From Hypholoma sublateritium FD-334 SS-4 (taxonomy: Eukaryota > Basidiomycota > Agaricomycetes > Agaricales > Strophariaceae): 64,000 bases of DNA. The notes under the pieces were generated by a model. It saw only the letters and a program-made list of their open reading frames with translations, made no database searches and had not been told where the DNA came from. Position numbers and translations under genes: made by a program. Location: assembly GCA_000827495.1 (NCBI GenBank), contig KN817546.1, forward strand, positions 1-64,000, in the 5' to 3' direction. Every line of letters starts with the position of its first letter. Position 1 is the first letter of the stretch. This document shows positions 17,581 through 29,157 of this stretch, in pieces.

Positions 17581-19277
17581 GGGGTTCGTCTTCTGCCTGG
17601 GGTGCGTGAGTATTGGTATGGGATAGAGATGTTTCCCTGAATTCTAGTGATCAGGAACAAAGGGTGTCGTGGTAGAAATGATCAATAGAGGCGGAGACAC
17701 GGTCTGACAAGATCACCATCATCGTTCCCCAAAAAACCCCATTGCGGCACCCGTATTTGTTCCGAACAAATAACGCGTCAATTACGCTTCCCATTGGCGG
17801 CTCCGCGGCGCTGTCTTCAAAGCACTCGAAAACTAAATTTATCATATGTTTTTACTTGAAATACATTGAAAATAGTGGGAAATTCGCAGCTGAGATATCT
17901 TTATTCCAAGAATAATAAGCCAGCTCCGAGTTCATCATCTCGTGTGAAGATGAATGAAAAAGTTACGACTGAGGCGACGCAGAGTTAAGTAACAGAAGCC
18001 GCATTGCGCTAATAACGCGGTGTTAGTGGGGATGCACACATTAAACTAGATATGCTACATTTTTCTGCACCCATTTCGGCGCAATAGCTCCACCGATAAT
18101 TTGTATCTGACACTAATATAAGTTATACCAGTGAGGTGACTTGGAAGTGACAATTTGCTTGAGCAATAGTAAATACGTGCGTATTTTGGGCCCGATAACG
18201 TGTTCTGGATATAATTTTAATTATGAGTACCGCTACCGGCCGGTGGGCGGGTGGAGTCATCACTTGCGTTGGCAGGAATGGCGGCGATTTCTGCGATGAA
18301 GTTATTGCTCGCGTGTATGTTGTGCAAACAACCCCTGCTTTGAGTGGCTCACGCAGAAGAGATGTTATCAATAGAATAATCCATACCGCATGCCATCGAG
18401 AAAATAGACGGTTGAATTGGCGCTGCAGGCGCCCGCACGTTGACTGGTAGGAATGGCGCAGTGTGTCAGGACGCGTTAGGCACGGTTCACGGCTTCGACG
18501 CTCGAGCCACGTTCTCAGACATTTGATTCGGCGCGTTCTGGGTCGACGGGCTGGATTTGCGCCACATACACCTTAGGCCGGGGCTCCGTGCGGGCGTCAG
18601 GCTGCAGCAGCAGCGCATCGAACGGCCCGAATTCGCCGGATGCACGCTACCAGCTCTACTGCTGCGCCCGTCTTCTTCCCAATATCCAAATTATGACCTC
18701 ATCATAGTATGTAGGTTCCCGCATGTGGCGAGCGCGTCCTCGACATTGTTGTCGCGTACAACGGGGTATATAAGCACTTTAGGAGGTGCCATTAAAGCGT
18801 GGGAAACGGACGCGACGCGCCAGGGCGCGCGTCTCGCGTTCCCCTTTTGTAATGACATAAGCACTATATAGCTAGCGATAAGCGCCCACCTGAAGAAGAG
18901 CTCTGATCAGGCCAGGGAAAAATTTAGCGTATCGAGGACGTTTAATGGAGATATCCATGCAGTCTATTGTCGATTAAGCTTTCATTGTCCTTGGGTCGGA
19001 GGCTATACATGTCGTATGCAGGCCAGGACGGTGAGATCGACATCGTCAATTATTTTCTCACGTCAACTAAATCTCTCACCGAGGCTATCTATAATCTAAT
19101 CAACGGACCGATGACAGTTTCTACCCTGAAGATGATGATCGACCACTTGTTCTCCTGATCACGATCAATCATCGAGGTTCTGATCATGATCATAGATCCT
19201 ATTGCCATTAGGACGATTTAAAGACGCTATATCGGCTAGGACCTTAAATACATTGCGCTCGGAGAAATTACATATGG
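17581..19277. other. Intergenic region upstream of PRMT5
   Basis: About 1.7 kb without a supported gene. Only short frames of 60-100 codons with no recognisable motif occur. Near 19157-19200 a GATCA-rich stretch repeats the words tgatcacgatca and tgatcatgatca, giving a small dyad of unknown meaning. Confidence 0.5.
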
Positions 19278-20198
19278 TTATGCCGAGCCGTCATCCATCC
19301 GCGAGCGCTTTGAAGGCGTATCGTCGTGTTCATCTCCCGGTCTTGAGTCGCCTTCGTCAGTGGACATGTCGAAACCGGTTACGACACCCTCCAGAACGGT
19401 CCTGCTGACAGCCTGTCGAAGCTCTTCCTCTGGATCGCGACCTTCGGCTTCGGCTCGCTCCATGATTTCCTGGACAGATTGCATCAGTGCGGAGGTGAGC
19501 TGTTCCGTGGCCGCGTTCTGTGAATGCTGAGAAGGCGCGGCAGCAATGGCCATCTCCGCCACGGCAGAAGGGTCGAGCGTCGACCGCAGATATTCCGCGA
19601 TGTGGGGAAAGTCCTCTGTCAGGTGGTCTATAGGCTTTGCCAATACTGAGAGGCGATACGTAGAGAGGCAAGAGAGAATACATACTGAAACACCTTCTGC
19701 ATTTTGACGTGCCACGAGTGCGCCATGGTCAACGAGGAACCGGGCAGTCTCTACATTTTCAACTGTGTAGAGCGGCGTGTCGCCATCCTCGTCTGTTATG
19801 TTTACATCACCGCCTGTCTTGGAATGAGCGGTATAAATAACAGAAGAGAGAGGGATGCGGACCGCGGGAGATGAGGTATTCGAGAATATGGATGTGGCCG
19901 TAAGAAGCGGCTGCATGCCTTGATGGGACTGAGAAGTTGCGACACACGAGGTGCAGAGACCTTACATTGGGGTGTAGGTGTTTGCGTCTGGCATGTTGGG
20001 AGAGAGGGCTAAATGGAGATTTTGATTATCGATTTGACGAGCAAACTCCGGAGAAGGACTTGCAGGCCTGCTCTATGAGCCGCTGGAGGGGATCGATGGG
20101 GGTGAGAGGGCAAGCGGGGCAAGGGCGAGCGCACGGACCGTGACGGAGGGGAGGTCGCCATCGCCTGCGGCGACCCATATGTTCTTGTCGAGGGCCAT
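19278..20198 (-). CDS. Small ankyrin-repeat protein (YCR051W-like)
   Basis: I resolve six exons: 20198-20139, 20082-20064, 20008-19966, 19918-19863, 19813-19686 and 19634-19278. They give 220 residues. The N-terminal half has about three ankyrin repeats: NIWVAAGDGDLPSV, then SPNMPDANTYTPMHAAASYGH, then GGDVNITDEDGDTPLYTVEN followed by ARFLVDHGA. The C-terminal half is charged and ends in a basic/acidic tail (SKRSRMDDGSA). The arrangement resembles the short fungal ankyrin protein YCR051W, whose role is little known. The second exon is 19 nt and the following intron starts with GC (GCAAGT) instead of GT; only this choice keeps the frame and the SPN-x-PDANTYTPMHAA family motif. A protein-protein interaction role is inferred. 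Confidence 0.85.
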
Positions 20199-20384
20199 GG
20201 TGGCAGGAGGCAAGGGGCGTGGCCAAACGGCGGCAAACAAGCGAGATCTGCACCGCCGCCGCTTCGGGAATTCATTAGCGACAAGGAAAAGAGTGAGACC
20301 GTGATAAGAGGGGCGCCCGCATCCGGCGGTGCGGCGCCGCCCAATCCAATTTGTCTCACTTGTCGATTCCTCCGCCACACCACC

Positions 20385-22796
20385 ATGAGCTTCCCCTTCG
20401 ACCCCGCCCCCGCCCCCGCCATCCCGCCCCCCGACGCCCGCCCCCCCGCCGCAACAAAGGTCGGCCAGACCCGCTGCTGTACGTCCCTGATCGCCTGTCG
20501 ATCGCATCGCATCTCATCACGCGCAGATTGGGCTATGCTCTCGGCACAGCTCACCTTCCTTTATCTCGACCCCGTGCTCACCACCCATCTCGGGCCCCAG
20601 GCAGAGCTGCTCGTCGGCCGCTCGCTCCTCGAGTATGTCCACCCCGACGAGCAGGCCTCCGCCAAGCAGGACCTCGGCGGTGTGCTCCAAAGCAGAACCC
20701 TGCACGGGTCCGTGACCTGGTATGTTATGCGCTTTCGCCAGCAACGCGTGTCTCAAATTCTCCGACGCTTCTCCAGCGTCCGTTTCTCGCGTCTTTCCAA
20801 AGTCCGAAGAGGCCTCGGATACAAGGGCCCCCCGCCAGACTGGTCCGACGCCGACAAAATCGCCCATGACCAGGACTACATGGGTGTGGACATCGTCATC
20901 AACTGGGCCGCCGAGGGCCTTGTCCTTTGTTTCATACACGCCATCGTTGACCTGACTCCTCGTGACAACGACGAGTATTCAAAAACAGAATGGACAAATT
21001 GGTGTGGAACGCCCCAAATGACTACGGAGCAGATTGAGCTGCTCTACCACCGCCTCGTCGTGTGCATTCCTCAGCCAGGCACCATGACGCGCGTCTTTCA
21101 AATACTTGCAAATCAGCGCGACAGACACCTCCTAATGAGTTGGCCCCCTGACCTGCCCGGTGCACCAACACGCAGGGACTTTGCCAAACTTGTCGAGAAC
21201 GTGCAGATTGGAACCGGCATTCCCGGCGGCAACGATGCTAAAACGAGTTGTACACGCAGGTACAAGGCATTGCAAGATATGCCACCTGGATTTGGGGGTG
21301 AGGTCGAGAGTGTATTCATACCGCATGGTAGGGCTTCTTCTCGGCAACTCGTCCAGGTTATAACTGGAACATCCTCTTTTTTCACAGGAAGTATCATTTT
21401 TGCTTGCCACAAGGTCAACCAAACCCCTCGCAGCAATACCGCGAACGCCACTGCACCGATGCAACAACTAGACTACGCCTCGGCTAACTACCATACTCAA
21501 AGCTCTCCGTACTACGACCACTCTGGCCCATACGCTCTCCCCTCTCTATCTCCTCAAGCTCAAGTTTACAGCAACGCCTTTATTCAGCAGCAGGGACCAG
21601 GTGTCCAGGCTTCGTACCCTACACAGCGGTGGACTCAGGGTAAGCCTTTCGCGCGATGTCTCAGGATGCCATGTCTTACTCCGTACATAGCCCAGAGCCT
21701 AAGCGAGCTACGATCGCCTTCGTATTCTACCCATTCATCTTCGCAGGCCAGTCAGCAATGGGAGCAATCTCCGCAGAACGTCTCGCCATCAGGGTCCTAT
21801 CCAGAGTCCGCAAGTCAGGCGCCAACATTCAACAGACCGCTTTCGCCGACCTATAATTATTCTCCGACCGCTGGAAGCAGTGTCACTGGAGAAACATCAC
21901 CGACCTCTGACGTTGTCCCGCCTCCAAGACGTCGTATTAGCCCCGGCTCTACACGCGACCAGGCTGCACCTTCCCGCGTCACCGGAAATCGACCGACTGG
22001 TGTCCAGAAATGCTCTAGCTGCAAGGCCACGTCGAGTCCCGAATGGAGAAAAGGTCCAAGTGGCAAGAAGGAACTTTGTAACGCGTAAGTATATCGCCGA
22101 TAATTCATAGACCAACCGCCACTTACTCTCTATTTTAGGTGTGGTCTGCGTTATGCCCGTTCCCGTGCCAAGAAGGAGGGCCCAAATCCAGCTCAGCAGC
22201 GCCGACGCAACAAGGACAAAGTTATCAGTGCTAAATGCGAGTCTGCAGAACCCCCTTCATTCCCGATTATGCGCAGGAACTACGCGGACAGCTCGTTCTC
22301 TGCGTCGTCGGCAGGATCCGCCACAGGAAGCGATATCTATCCTCACAACGGTCACCGCGCTTTGGGCAGTATCACGCCCTCTCCCTCTCCCCCGGCTACA
22401 ACCATGAACTTTGTACACTACGCACCAGGTGGCACCGATAATCGCCAGTCTTACTCTAATTCCGGTAGTAACTTCTACTCTGTCCCGTCTCCATTATCGA
22501 ACACCCACGTTCTGCACCCGCCACCGCAGCAACAATCGGTTCCGCAACAGCAGCATATCAACACGACTCAATTGCCGCCTTTGGGCCAACTTTCTCTGTA
22601 CGCTGGTCGGCAGTCTCCTATGATGCCCTCAGCATCCGGAATATCACATTCGTCATTGGCATCATCGATCTCTCCCGCGTCGTACGAGCGGGAGCGGGAT
22701 CCTCGGGACCGCGACTTCCGCGAGAGCTTGCCCCTCACCCCGCTCTCCGCTGATGGACGCATGAACAATCGAAGATCGATCTTGACCCAGCAGTGA
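20385..22796 (+). CDS. PAS-domain GATA zinc-finger transcription factor, white-collar-2 type
   Basis: The start is the ATG at 20385, in a CACC context, with a first intron at 20479-20526 that yields GQTRCYWAMLSAQLTFLYLDP. A PAS-like domain follows, ending in SIIFACHKV after an intron near 21330-21388. Next comes a long Gln/Ser/Pro-rich region. A single GATA finger, C-X2-C-X18-C-X2-C (CSSCKATSSPEWRKGPSG ... LCNACGLRYA), is split by an intron at about 22087-22139. The X18 loop is the type IVb finger found in fungal WC-2 proteins, which pair with the blue-light receptor WC-1. A Gln/Pro-rich tail ends at 22796. A nuclear transcription factor is certain; identity as WC-2 itself is probable but not proven, since other PAS-GATA proteins exist in basidiomycetes. 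Confidence 0.88.
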
Positions 22797-23813
22797 ACAC
22801 CGGAGCCATCTCAATTCGGCGGTCTCTTCCTTTAGGCGGACAGTAGCATGAACCCTAGCATCGTTTGCCCAGCACCTTCGCCTCAACATACAAGTCGATT
22901 CATATTAAACATTAAAAGCGCCCTTAATTATTCCCCACTGTTCCATCACCAGCAACTGTTGTTATAAAATATTCCGTGTTTCAAACCCACTCGAGTCCTC
23001 TTTCATATAAATATCTTCCTTGTAACTGGGTTTTTGGGGCCTCTTTTCATCTCCCTCACACCATCGACTCCCTCTTGTCTATCACGGCGCCATCTTCGCA
23101 TTGGTTTAGCAGTAGCAGTACATTAAATCATTTCTACCTCCACTTGTGGTTCTTTTGTTCCCCTTTTCGAAATTTGGTTCGGGAATGGACGAAACTTTAT
23201 TTTACTATACATTTGAAACCCTCCTGCTCTGCAGCCGGCGAGTAATCCCTCCATTTTGTATCCATGCAATTGGCTCGTTTTGTACTAGCATGACATGTAA
23301 ATAGACGACGGTGTATCAAAAATAACGGCCTCGACTTCTCGTGCAGCTTGACACTGACCCTCATTCCTTACGTCTGAAACACTTCGAAAGGGTTCTGTAA
23401 ACTCCACTGGTGCGTTCTCCTCAAGTTCTCTTTGACGGGAACAGCCAAGGAACAGCACACTGTCTCCATTTTGCAAATTGTATTCGTAGGCATGCCGTTA
23501 TCGCATTTCATGTGCACGCAAGGCTACTTGACGCATTCCGTAATGAAAAATGGCTGCCCGGACCCGCGAAGTGTGCTCGGACAAACCCTCAAACTGCTGC
23601 GACGGCGTGCCACCCGGATGCCACTGCACCGGGGAATAGCCGGGGAATCAGGATGACGTCACACGGCCCCGCTAATCCACGGCCCGTAACGTGTCAGTCG
23701 CGTCCACGGTCCGCGTGGCTGCGTAATCTGGATCTTTCAATTGACTCATCTTGTGGACTGCCCCCAAACTATTTGCGCCGTCCCTTGCTGAGAACTCGGA
23801 ATACATACGCGAT
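22797..23813. other. Intergenic region between the GATA factor and SDS22
   Basis: About 1 kb holding the 3' end of the GATA-factor transcript and the SDS22 promoter. The first half is A+T- and pyrimidine-rich on the plus strand. No gene is seen. Confidence 0.5.
23654..23661. promoter_or_regulatory. CRE-like palindrome upstream of SDS22
   Basis: The perfect palindrome TGACGTCA lies 153 bp upstream of the SDS22 ATG. In fungi this is the binding site of bZIP factors of the ATF/CREB type. Function is inferred from the match alone. Confidence 0.35.
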
Positions 23814-25382
23814 ATGGCAGATGAACTGACAGCACACGCGATGGAAGAACCCGCGGGCGCGCCGGGTGCTCCTGCTGTACGGACCGAAAAGTGCGTCGTT
23901 GGGCCGTGATTTCAGGCTCGCCGTTTTATGGAAGGTGGATCCTGCTGATTTGCACTCGCGATGCGCACGCTTAGATCGGGGCTGAGTGCGCGCGTTGTGC
24001 TACCGACCGCTGAAGAATTGGACACGGACGACGAGGGCGCGGCGGACGATGGCGACGAGGAGCCTGTGGACAACGCGGATTTCTTGGAGGACTTTGCGGA
24101 CGACACTGAAGTGCGAATCTGCTATATCACTGAGAGTTGGCGGTCGAGTGCTTACAAGGGTACCCTAGGAACTGGAGCTCATGCACCTGCGAATTGGATC
24201 TCTCGAGAATCTGCACCTAGAGCGGTTCAAGGACCACCTGAAGAAGCTATGTCTGCGCCAGAATTTCATATCCCATCTCGACCCAGCGACGTTCCAGCAA
24301 TTGACTAACTTGGAAGAGCTTGACATGTACGACAACAAGCTAAAGACGATCGGGGACGCACTGGTCAAGTCGCCCAGGATGACGTGAGTCATAATATCAC
24401 TGCAACATCACATCTGTGCTTAGCTGACCTGGGTAAATCACAGGACGCTGGATCTCTCTTTCAATGTCCTGCGATCGGTCCCGGAAGGACTTGACGCGTT
24501 TCCTGTGCTGGACACGATATATTTCGTTCAGAACAAGATTAGCAAGATTTCTGGGCTCACGTCGTGCACAACACTGCGCAGCCTCGAGCTCGGTGGCAAC
24601 AAGATACGCGTACGCCGGGAATATGTTTTTATCGTTGATGAAATCATCTCACTGGATATCCCAGAAAATTGAGAACTTGGGGGACCTAGTTAATTTGGAG
24701 GAGCTATGGCTAGGGAAGAATAAGATTACGAAACTTGAGGTGGGTCGTGTTCGTTACACCTTCTAGCACTTCTCAACTGTTTGAAGGGCCTAGAAAATCT
24801 GAAAAAGCTGAAGATCTTATCACTACAATCAAATCGGATTACTAAACTGGAGGGGCTGGAAGAACTGAAGGAACTTGATCAGCTATATCTCAGTCACAAC
24901 GGCGTAGAGAAGCTGGAAGGGCTAGAAAATAATGTAAGGTGCTACTTCGCTAACAGCTGCGCTCTTGCACTAATTCTGTGTTTTAGCTCGAGCTCACCAC
25001 CCTTGATGTTGGAAACAACTTTATCCCTGCCATCGAGAACATAGGACATCTCAAGAAATTGGAAGAGCTCTGGGTAGGTGTCGCTTTGCATATAACGCGC
25101 ATATATTTCCAATCTTTTTTTGTTGTAGATGAACGGAAATAAAATACCCGATATGCGTGCTCTGGAATCCGAGCTCAAAGATATTTCAACGCTAACGACA
25201 CTGTATCTCGAGGCGAACCCATGCCAAGCTAACGACAGGACAGGATACAGGAGAAAGATCATGCTTGCTTTGCCGCAGCTGCAACAGATCGATGCGACGT
25301 GCGTTGATACCATTACATTTGTTTATGAAAAATACTTACAACCATTTACTCACTGCGTAGATATACCAGAAGAGCAGCGTGA
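23814..25382 (+). CDS. SDS22: SDS22, leucine-rich-repeat regulator of protein phosphatase 1
   Basis: The protein binds and matures PP1 and works in the nucleus in mitosis. The start at 23814 gives MADELTAHAMEEP and an acidic N-terminal segment (EELDTDDEGAADDGDEE). About eleven 22-residue SDS22-type repeats follow, for example ELDMYDNKLKTIGDAL, ENLKKLKILSLQSNRITKLE and ELDQLYLSHNGVEKLEGLE. The C-terminal cap reads LYLEANPCQANDRTGYRRKIMLALPQLQQIDAT and is typical. At least eight introns are seen; all fit the repeats in frame. The last intron leads into a short final exon ending YTRRAA at the TGA at 25380-25382. Length and repeats fit the family. Confidence 0.93.
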
Positions 25383-25752
25383 TCTCCTCCAATTTATATC
25401 CAACTAAATACCCGCCGATGTTTTTGGGTCGAGATTACAGTCTCGCTTTTGAAACGAAGAGAACTCAGCCTGAGAATAGCGACCGCCTATATGTAATTTC
25501 AGGAACTTTTGTTCAATTGTATTTACTGTTTTTTGATTCTGTTATCTATAATACATAATGACATTTGTTCAGTGTATCCTAAGTCTTCTACATCCTTTAT
25601 GAAACCCGTAATATTGCGGGAGTTGGCAAGGGTAGAAATAGATTCGTGACGTAAACTTGGATAGGACAAGTCACATGAGATAACTCTTGAGCGCCGACGC
25701 ACAGGTTGTTCAAACTTCAAATCTTTCTTGCTCCAGCGCCTCATCATCAGAT
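25383..25752. other. Intergenic region SDS22 to CCDC174-like
   Basis: 370 bp with the SDS22 3' end and the promoter of the next gene in the same direction. No reading frame or clear regulatory motif is seen. Confidence 0.5.
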
Positions 25753-27304
25753 ATGTCGCACAAGAGCAAATCCAAGGCAAAAGGAATCAACGCAACCTCC
25801 TTCTTTGACCTGAAAGCCGAGCTTTCGAAGCACGAAGCGGACTTCGCAAAAGCCAAAGCTTCCGGCAAGAGTACTTCAATCGTTGGAGGAGTCAAACGAC
25901 CAGACAAGGTATGACGCTCCCTCGAACTTGTGGACAGCACCGTTTACATTGTAATTATAGAAACCAACGGTATGGGCGCGTCAGAATAAAGGCGTTGCTT
26001 CACGAGCAGGCAGAGATGTCGAGCTGGAGGAAATCAGCAAGCCCACTCTTGATTCAGCCCGCGCGGCACTGGAAAGGAAGGCGAAGATATACGACAAACT
26101 TAGAAAAGGAAAGACGGGTGGACTGAATGATGCCCAGTACGATGCTCTTTTGGTAGATGTACGTGGTCGGTGTTTGCTATGGCCTTGTGCAATCGCTAAT
26201 GGTTGGGTGCAGTTCGACGAAGCGAATCCAAACACTTCGAAATACTACCAAGAGGACAGTGAAGACGAGGACGAGAGTTTAACCGTTCCAAAAAGATTCG
26301 ATGATGTACGTGGATATCTAGCGCTCATGCGCACAATATCTTACTTTGAGAAATAGGGTGACCCCATGGTCGAATATGAGGATGAATTTGGAAGACTACG
26401 AACAGCGCCTCGCTCGGAAGTCCCCCGAAATCTCATGTTGAATCGTGAAGACGAGGTAGATCCAGACGAGTAAGCATCTGAGCGTAACCCAACTAAGATA
26501 CGGTGCTTATTTTGGCTCGCTTTTGAAGGGATATTTTGATTCGTAGGCACTTCGTTATCAGTTTTTGTGCAGCTAACCTCATGCTTCGTTGATATAGGCA
26601 ATCCCGTAAATCATTTCCCGATCTATCAACCATCCGAAGAGCGCATCGCCGAGATAGCGAAAGCCCATGCTGATGAGAACAATCCACTGGGGGTCCATTA
26701 TGATGCTGCGAAAGAGATCCGGGCTAAGGGTGCTGGATTTTATCAATTCTCTGCGGATGAAGAGACGAGAGCTGCGCAAATGGAAGAACTGAAAGCGTCC
26801 CGGGAAGAGACTGAACGTATACGAGCAGACCTGGGAGCAGAAGATGTTCGAGCGGGGGAGATTGAGGGAATGAGGGCCAGCGGTCCCTCTACAGGCACTG
26901 TGAAAAGCAGGGCCATGGAAAAAAGGAAGCGAGAATTAGAGGAGCGACGGAAACTCCTGGAGTCGAAGAGAAGGAGACTCAGACCAAACGACGAGTCAGC
27001 GCCGATTCCAGTTACTGAGTCAAGCAATGCTCTACCAGATGATTCAGCTCCTCAAGATCTTGCAACCAAAGATTCGACACCCTTGAAACCTTCTCCATTG
27101 GAAGCCCAGTCCATACCCCAACCAAACACAAGGACAGTCGTTAATGAGACCGTTGACCCCTTCGCTGCTTTGGAAGCACAAACTGTACCCTCAACGAGGC
27201 CAAACCACAAGAAAGGGCCCGCGGTTTCCGAAAACGAGGCCGATTTTTTCCTAGCACAACTAGAAAGTGAATTCCTCGGATCAAGAAACAGAAAACCAAG
27301 TTGA
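25753..27304 (+). CDS. CCDC174: CCDC174-like nuclear coiled-coil protein
   Basis: The start MSHKSKSKAKGINATSFFDL matches the N-terminal pattern of CCDC174-type proteins, which are linked to splicing and the exon-junction complex in animals. After a short intron comes KPTVWARQNKGVASR, then the helical ARAALERKAKIYDKL. Next is the acidic YYQEDSEDEDES, then the family segment DPMVEYEDEFGRLR. A long charged helix (ETERIRADLGAEDVRAGEIE, then KRKRELEERRKLLESKRRRL) fits a coiled coil with a nuclear signal. The last exon runs to the TGA at 27302-27304, 48 bp from the convergent stop of the next gene. Function in the fungus is inferred only. Confidence 0.8.
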
Positions 27305-27352
27305 ATGCCAATCTATATGTTACTATATTTGCTTTCGGCGCCTTTGCACTGC

Positions 27353-28553
27353 CTACGCCATTTCATAGGTTTCTTTCACTTGTCGAGCCTCCAATACCAA
27401 TCTTTCAGGGCACCGCAATGAGAATCGATTACCCTCCTGCTCGTACGTCACCGTTGCCTCTCCTCGGCGCCATTCCCGCTTCTTGGCCTTCTCTGTGCCG
27501 TCCACCACATCCTGCATGAAGGTAATTGCCGACAGCAAAACATCCAGCGCTGGGCGAAGGGCTGTTACGTGCCCGGAATTGATCAGCACTTCCCGTGGTC
27601 TTGTGGCTCCAGTTGAAGAAGTCACTTGTGCATTCTTGGACTTGACGAAAGATACCAGGAATTCCATGGAAGAAAACCAAGTAACGATGGACCCTTGATT
27701 TGGGAAAATGATATGTTCGTATTCGTAAAGCGAATCTCCGACATAGAGCATCATCTCTGCTTCGTCGAAGAGCGCAATTTCATCGGGAGTATGTCCAGGA
27801 GTGTGCAAGATTGTCACCCCAAGGCTCATCTTTGACTCGCGCGAAGTTATGTCGTGATGATTAGGGACAAGAATAGGCGTGTATTCGGGTGTTCTAATAC
27901 CCATTGGTTCACAGAGTGAGTTTCCTGGTATGGCGTCCTTATCAAGGAAACTTGGAGAATGTCCCGATGCGAGGATAGGCCAATCTTTGCTACTGCGTGG
28001 TGCAAGGCGATGCCTTCATCAGTATTGCGTCAACTACGATGCGGATAACACTCACAAATCTTCGACCCCCACTAATTGTGGATGCGACAGACGCACGTTT
28101 CGTCAACGATAACAAGAAATGAACGGGCTTTACGCACAGATATGGTCATAGTGGCAGTGAGTCAGTGCTATAACATAGCCCATTCTACCACCCTCGTTTA
28201 GAGGCACTCCGTTGTTATCATCGATCTTCGTATTCTCCATGAATTCCCTTAGACTTTTGATCACGATCTCACTATCGGGCGATGCGCCTCCGCATCCTGT
28301 GTCTATCAGGAGAATGGTGTTTGTTCCAGGCACGATTTTGGCGTAGATATGGGGATGCTCCGAGTATATATCGTTGTATTCCTTGATAAGAAATGTACTG
28401 TTTGTCAGGCGAGACGCATGGAATGCGGCTTTGGGGACTGTTATTATCGGAGAGTCAAATGCGGGATATTGCATCGTCGAGTACAGCAAATAAGCCAGCA
28501 CTGCGAATACGCCTCCAACAGCCCATAGGAAGGATTCTAGAGCGGTGAACATG
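27353..28553 (-). CDS. Membrane-anchored metallo-beta-lactamase-fold hydrolase
   Basis: The ATG at 28553 gives MFTALESFLWAVGGVFAVLAYLLYS, an N-terminal membrane anchor. The metal-binding signature THCHYDHI lies at about 28155-28130. It is followed by an intron, a 16-nt exon piece (LGVEDL) and a second intron. Further on are the downstream metal ligands HTPGHTPDEIALFD (about 27820-27770) and GDSLYE. This order (HxHxDH, distal His, Asp) is that of the metallo-beta-lactamase superfamily. The substrate is unknown; glyoxalase II-, lactonase- and RNase Z-like members share the motifs. The first ligand group reads HCHYDH, so both histidines and the aspartate are kept. The start could be further upstream at about 28600, but only with a non-ATG codon. 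Confidence 0.82.
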
Positions 28554-28635
28554 TTGGGGTTGGTGGTATGGAAGCGTGTGATGTGCCCAACTGACCTCAA
28601 CGCCGTCGTTTCCCATGGGATTCATCGATCTTGAG

Positions 28636-28911
28636 TCATCCCCCAGAGACGGGGCAAATGACGCCTATCTCCTCTCCGCCCTTGAGCACGATCGTCTCTG
28701 GATCGTCCACCATCTCGCAGTCGACGCTCCATTGACTAGTACCCAATATCGGCGCCAAATCGACATCTGGATGGCGTGAAGCGAGCTCTTGTGATAAATT
28801 TGACAGTTTCAGGCCGCCTTGAGGCAGTGGCACTTGCTCTGAAGTTATCCCGAGCGCAGTAGACGCAGCAGCAAAATACAAAACCGTTATAGTTTGCTCT
28901 GATTCAGTCAT
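28636..28911 (-). CDS. MOCS2A: Molybdopterin synthase sulfur-carrier (small) subunit
   Basis: An intronless 91-residue protein starting MTESEQTITVLYFAAASTALG and ending CPVSGG. This is the MoaD/ThiS fold: ubiquitin-like, with an exposed C-terminal Gly-Gly that is adenylated and thiocarboxylated by the MOCS3/Uba4 enzyme. The large subunit then uses the sulfur to make molybdopterin, the cofactor of nitrate reductase and related enzymes. The length and the conserved segment GGEEIGVICPVSGG fit the family. An ATAAATATAG TATA-like box lies about 60 bp upstream. The gene ends 83 bp before the start of the metallo-beta-lactamase-fold gene on the same strand. Confidence 0.88.
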   Translation of the reverse strand: MTESEQTITVLYFAAASTALGITSEQVPLPQGGLKLSNLSQELASRHPDVDLAPILGTSQWSVDCEMVDDPETIVLKGGEEIGVICPVSGG

Positions 28912-29157
28912 GGTGTGATGCTGTTGTAGGTGGTACACGATGATGGAAGGAGCTCGGAAGGAACGCTATATTTATGGATAGGAGTGTAGGTCCGTAGTAT
29001 TTGTCATATTCGTAGTACTCATAAAGTGCTTCGCCCATGATGTCAGTAATTTTAGTAGGCAGGGTCGGCGAGGACCTACTACTTGTCGTACTGCGCAGGG
29101 TATTAGTACAGTTGCCGGTGAATCTATGGCATTGTATATGTGTATCTCGGATGGACC

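Noticed and set aside
18557..18871. 104-codon plus-strand frame in the PRMT5-ankyrin spacer
   Set aside because: No family motif, no splice or promoter support and odd composition.
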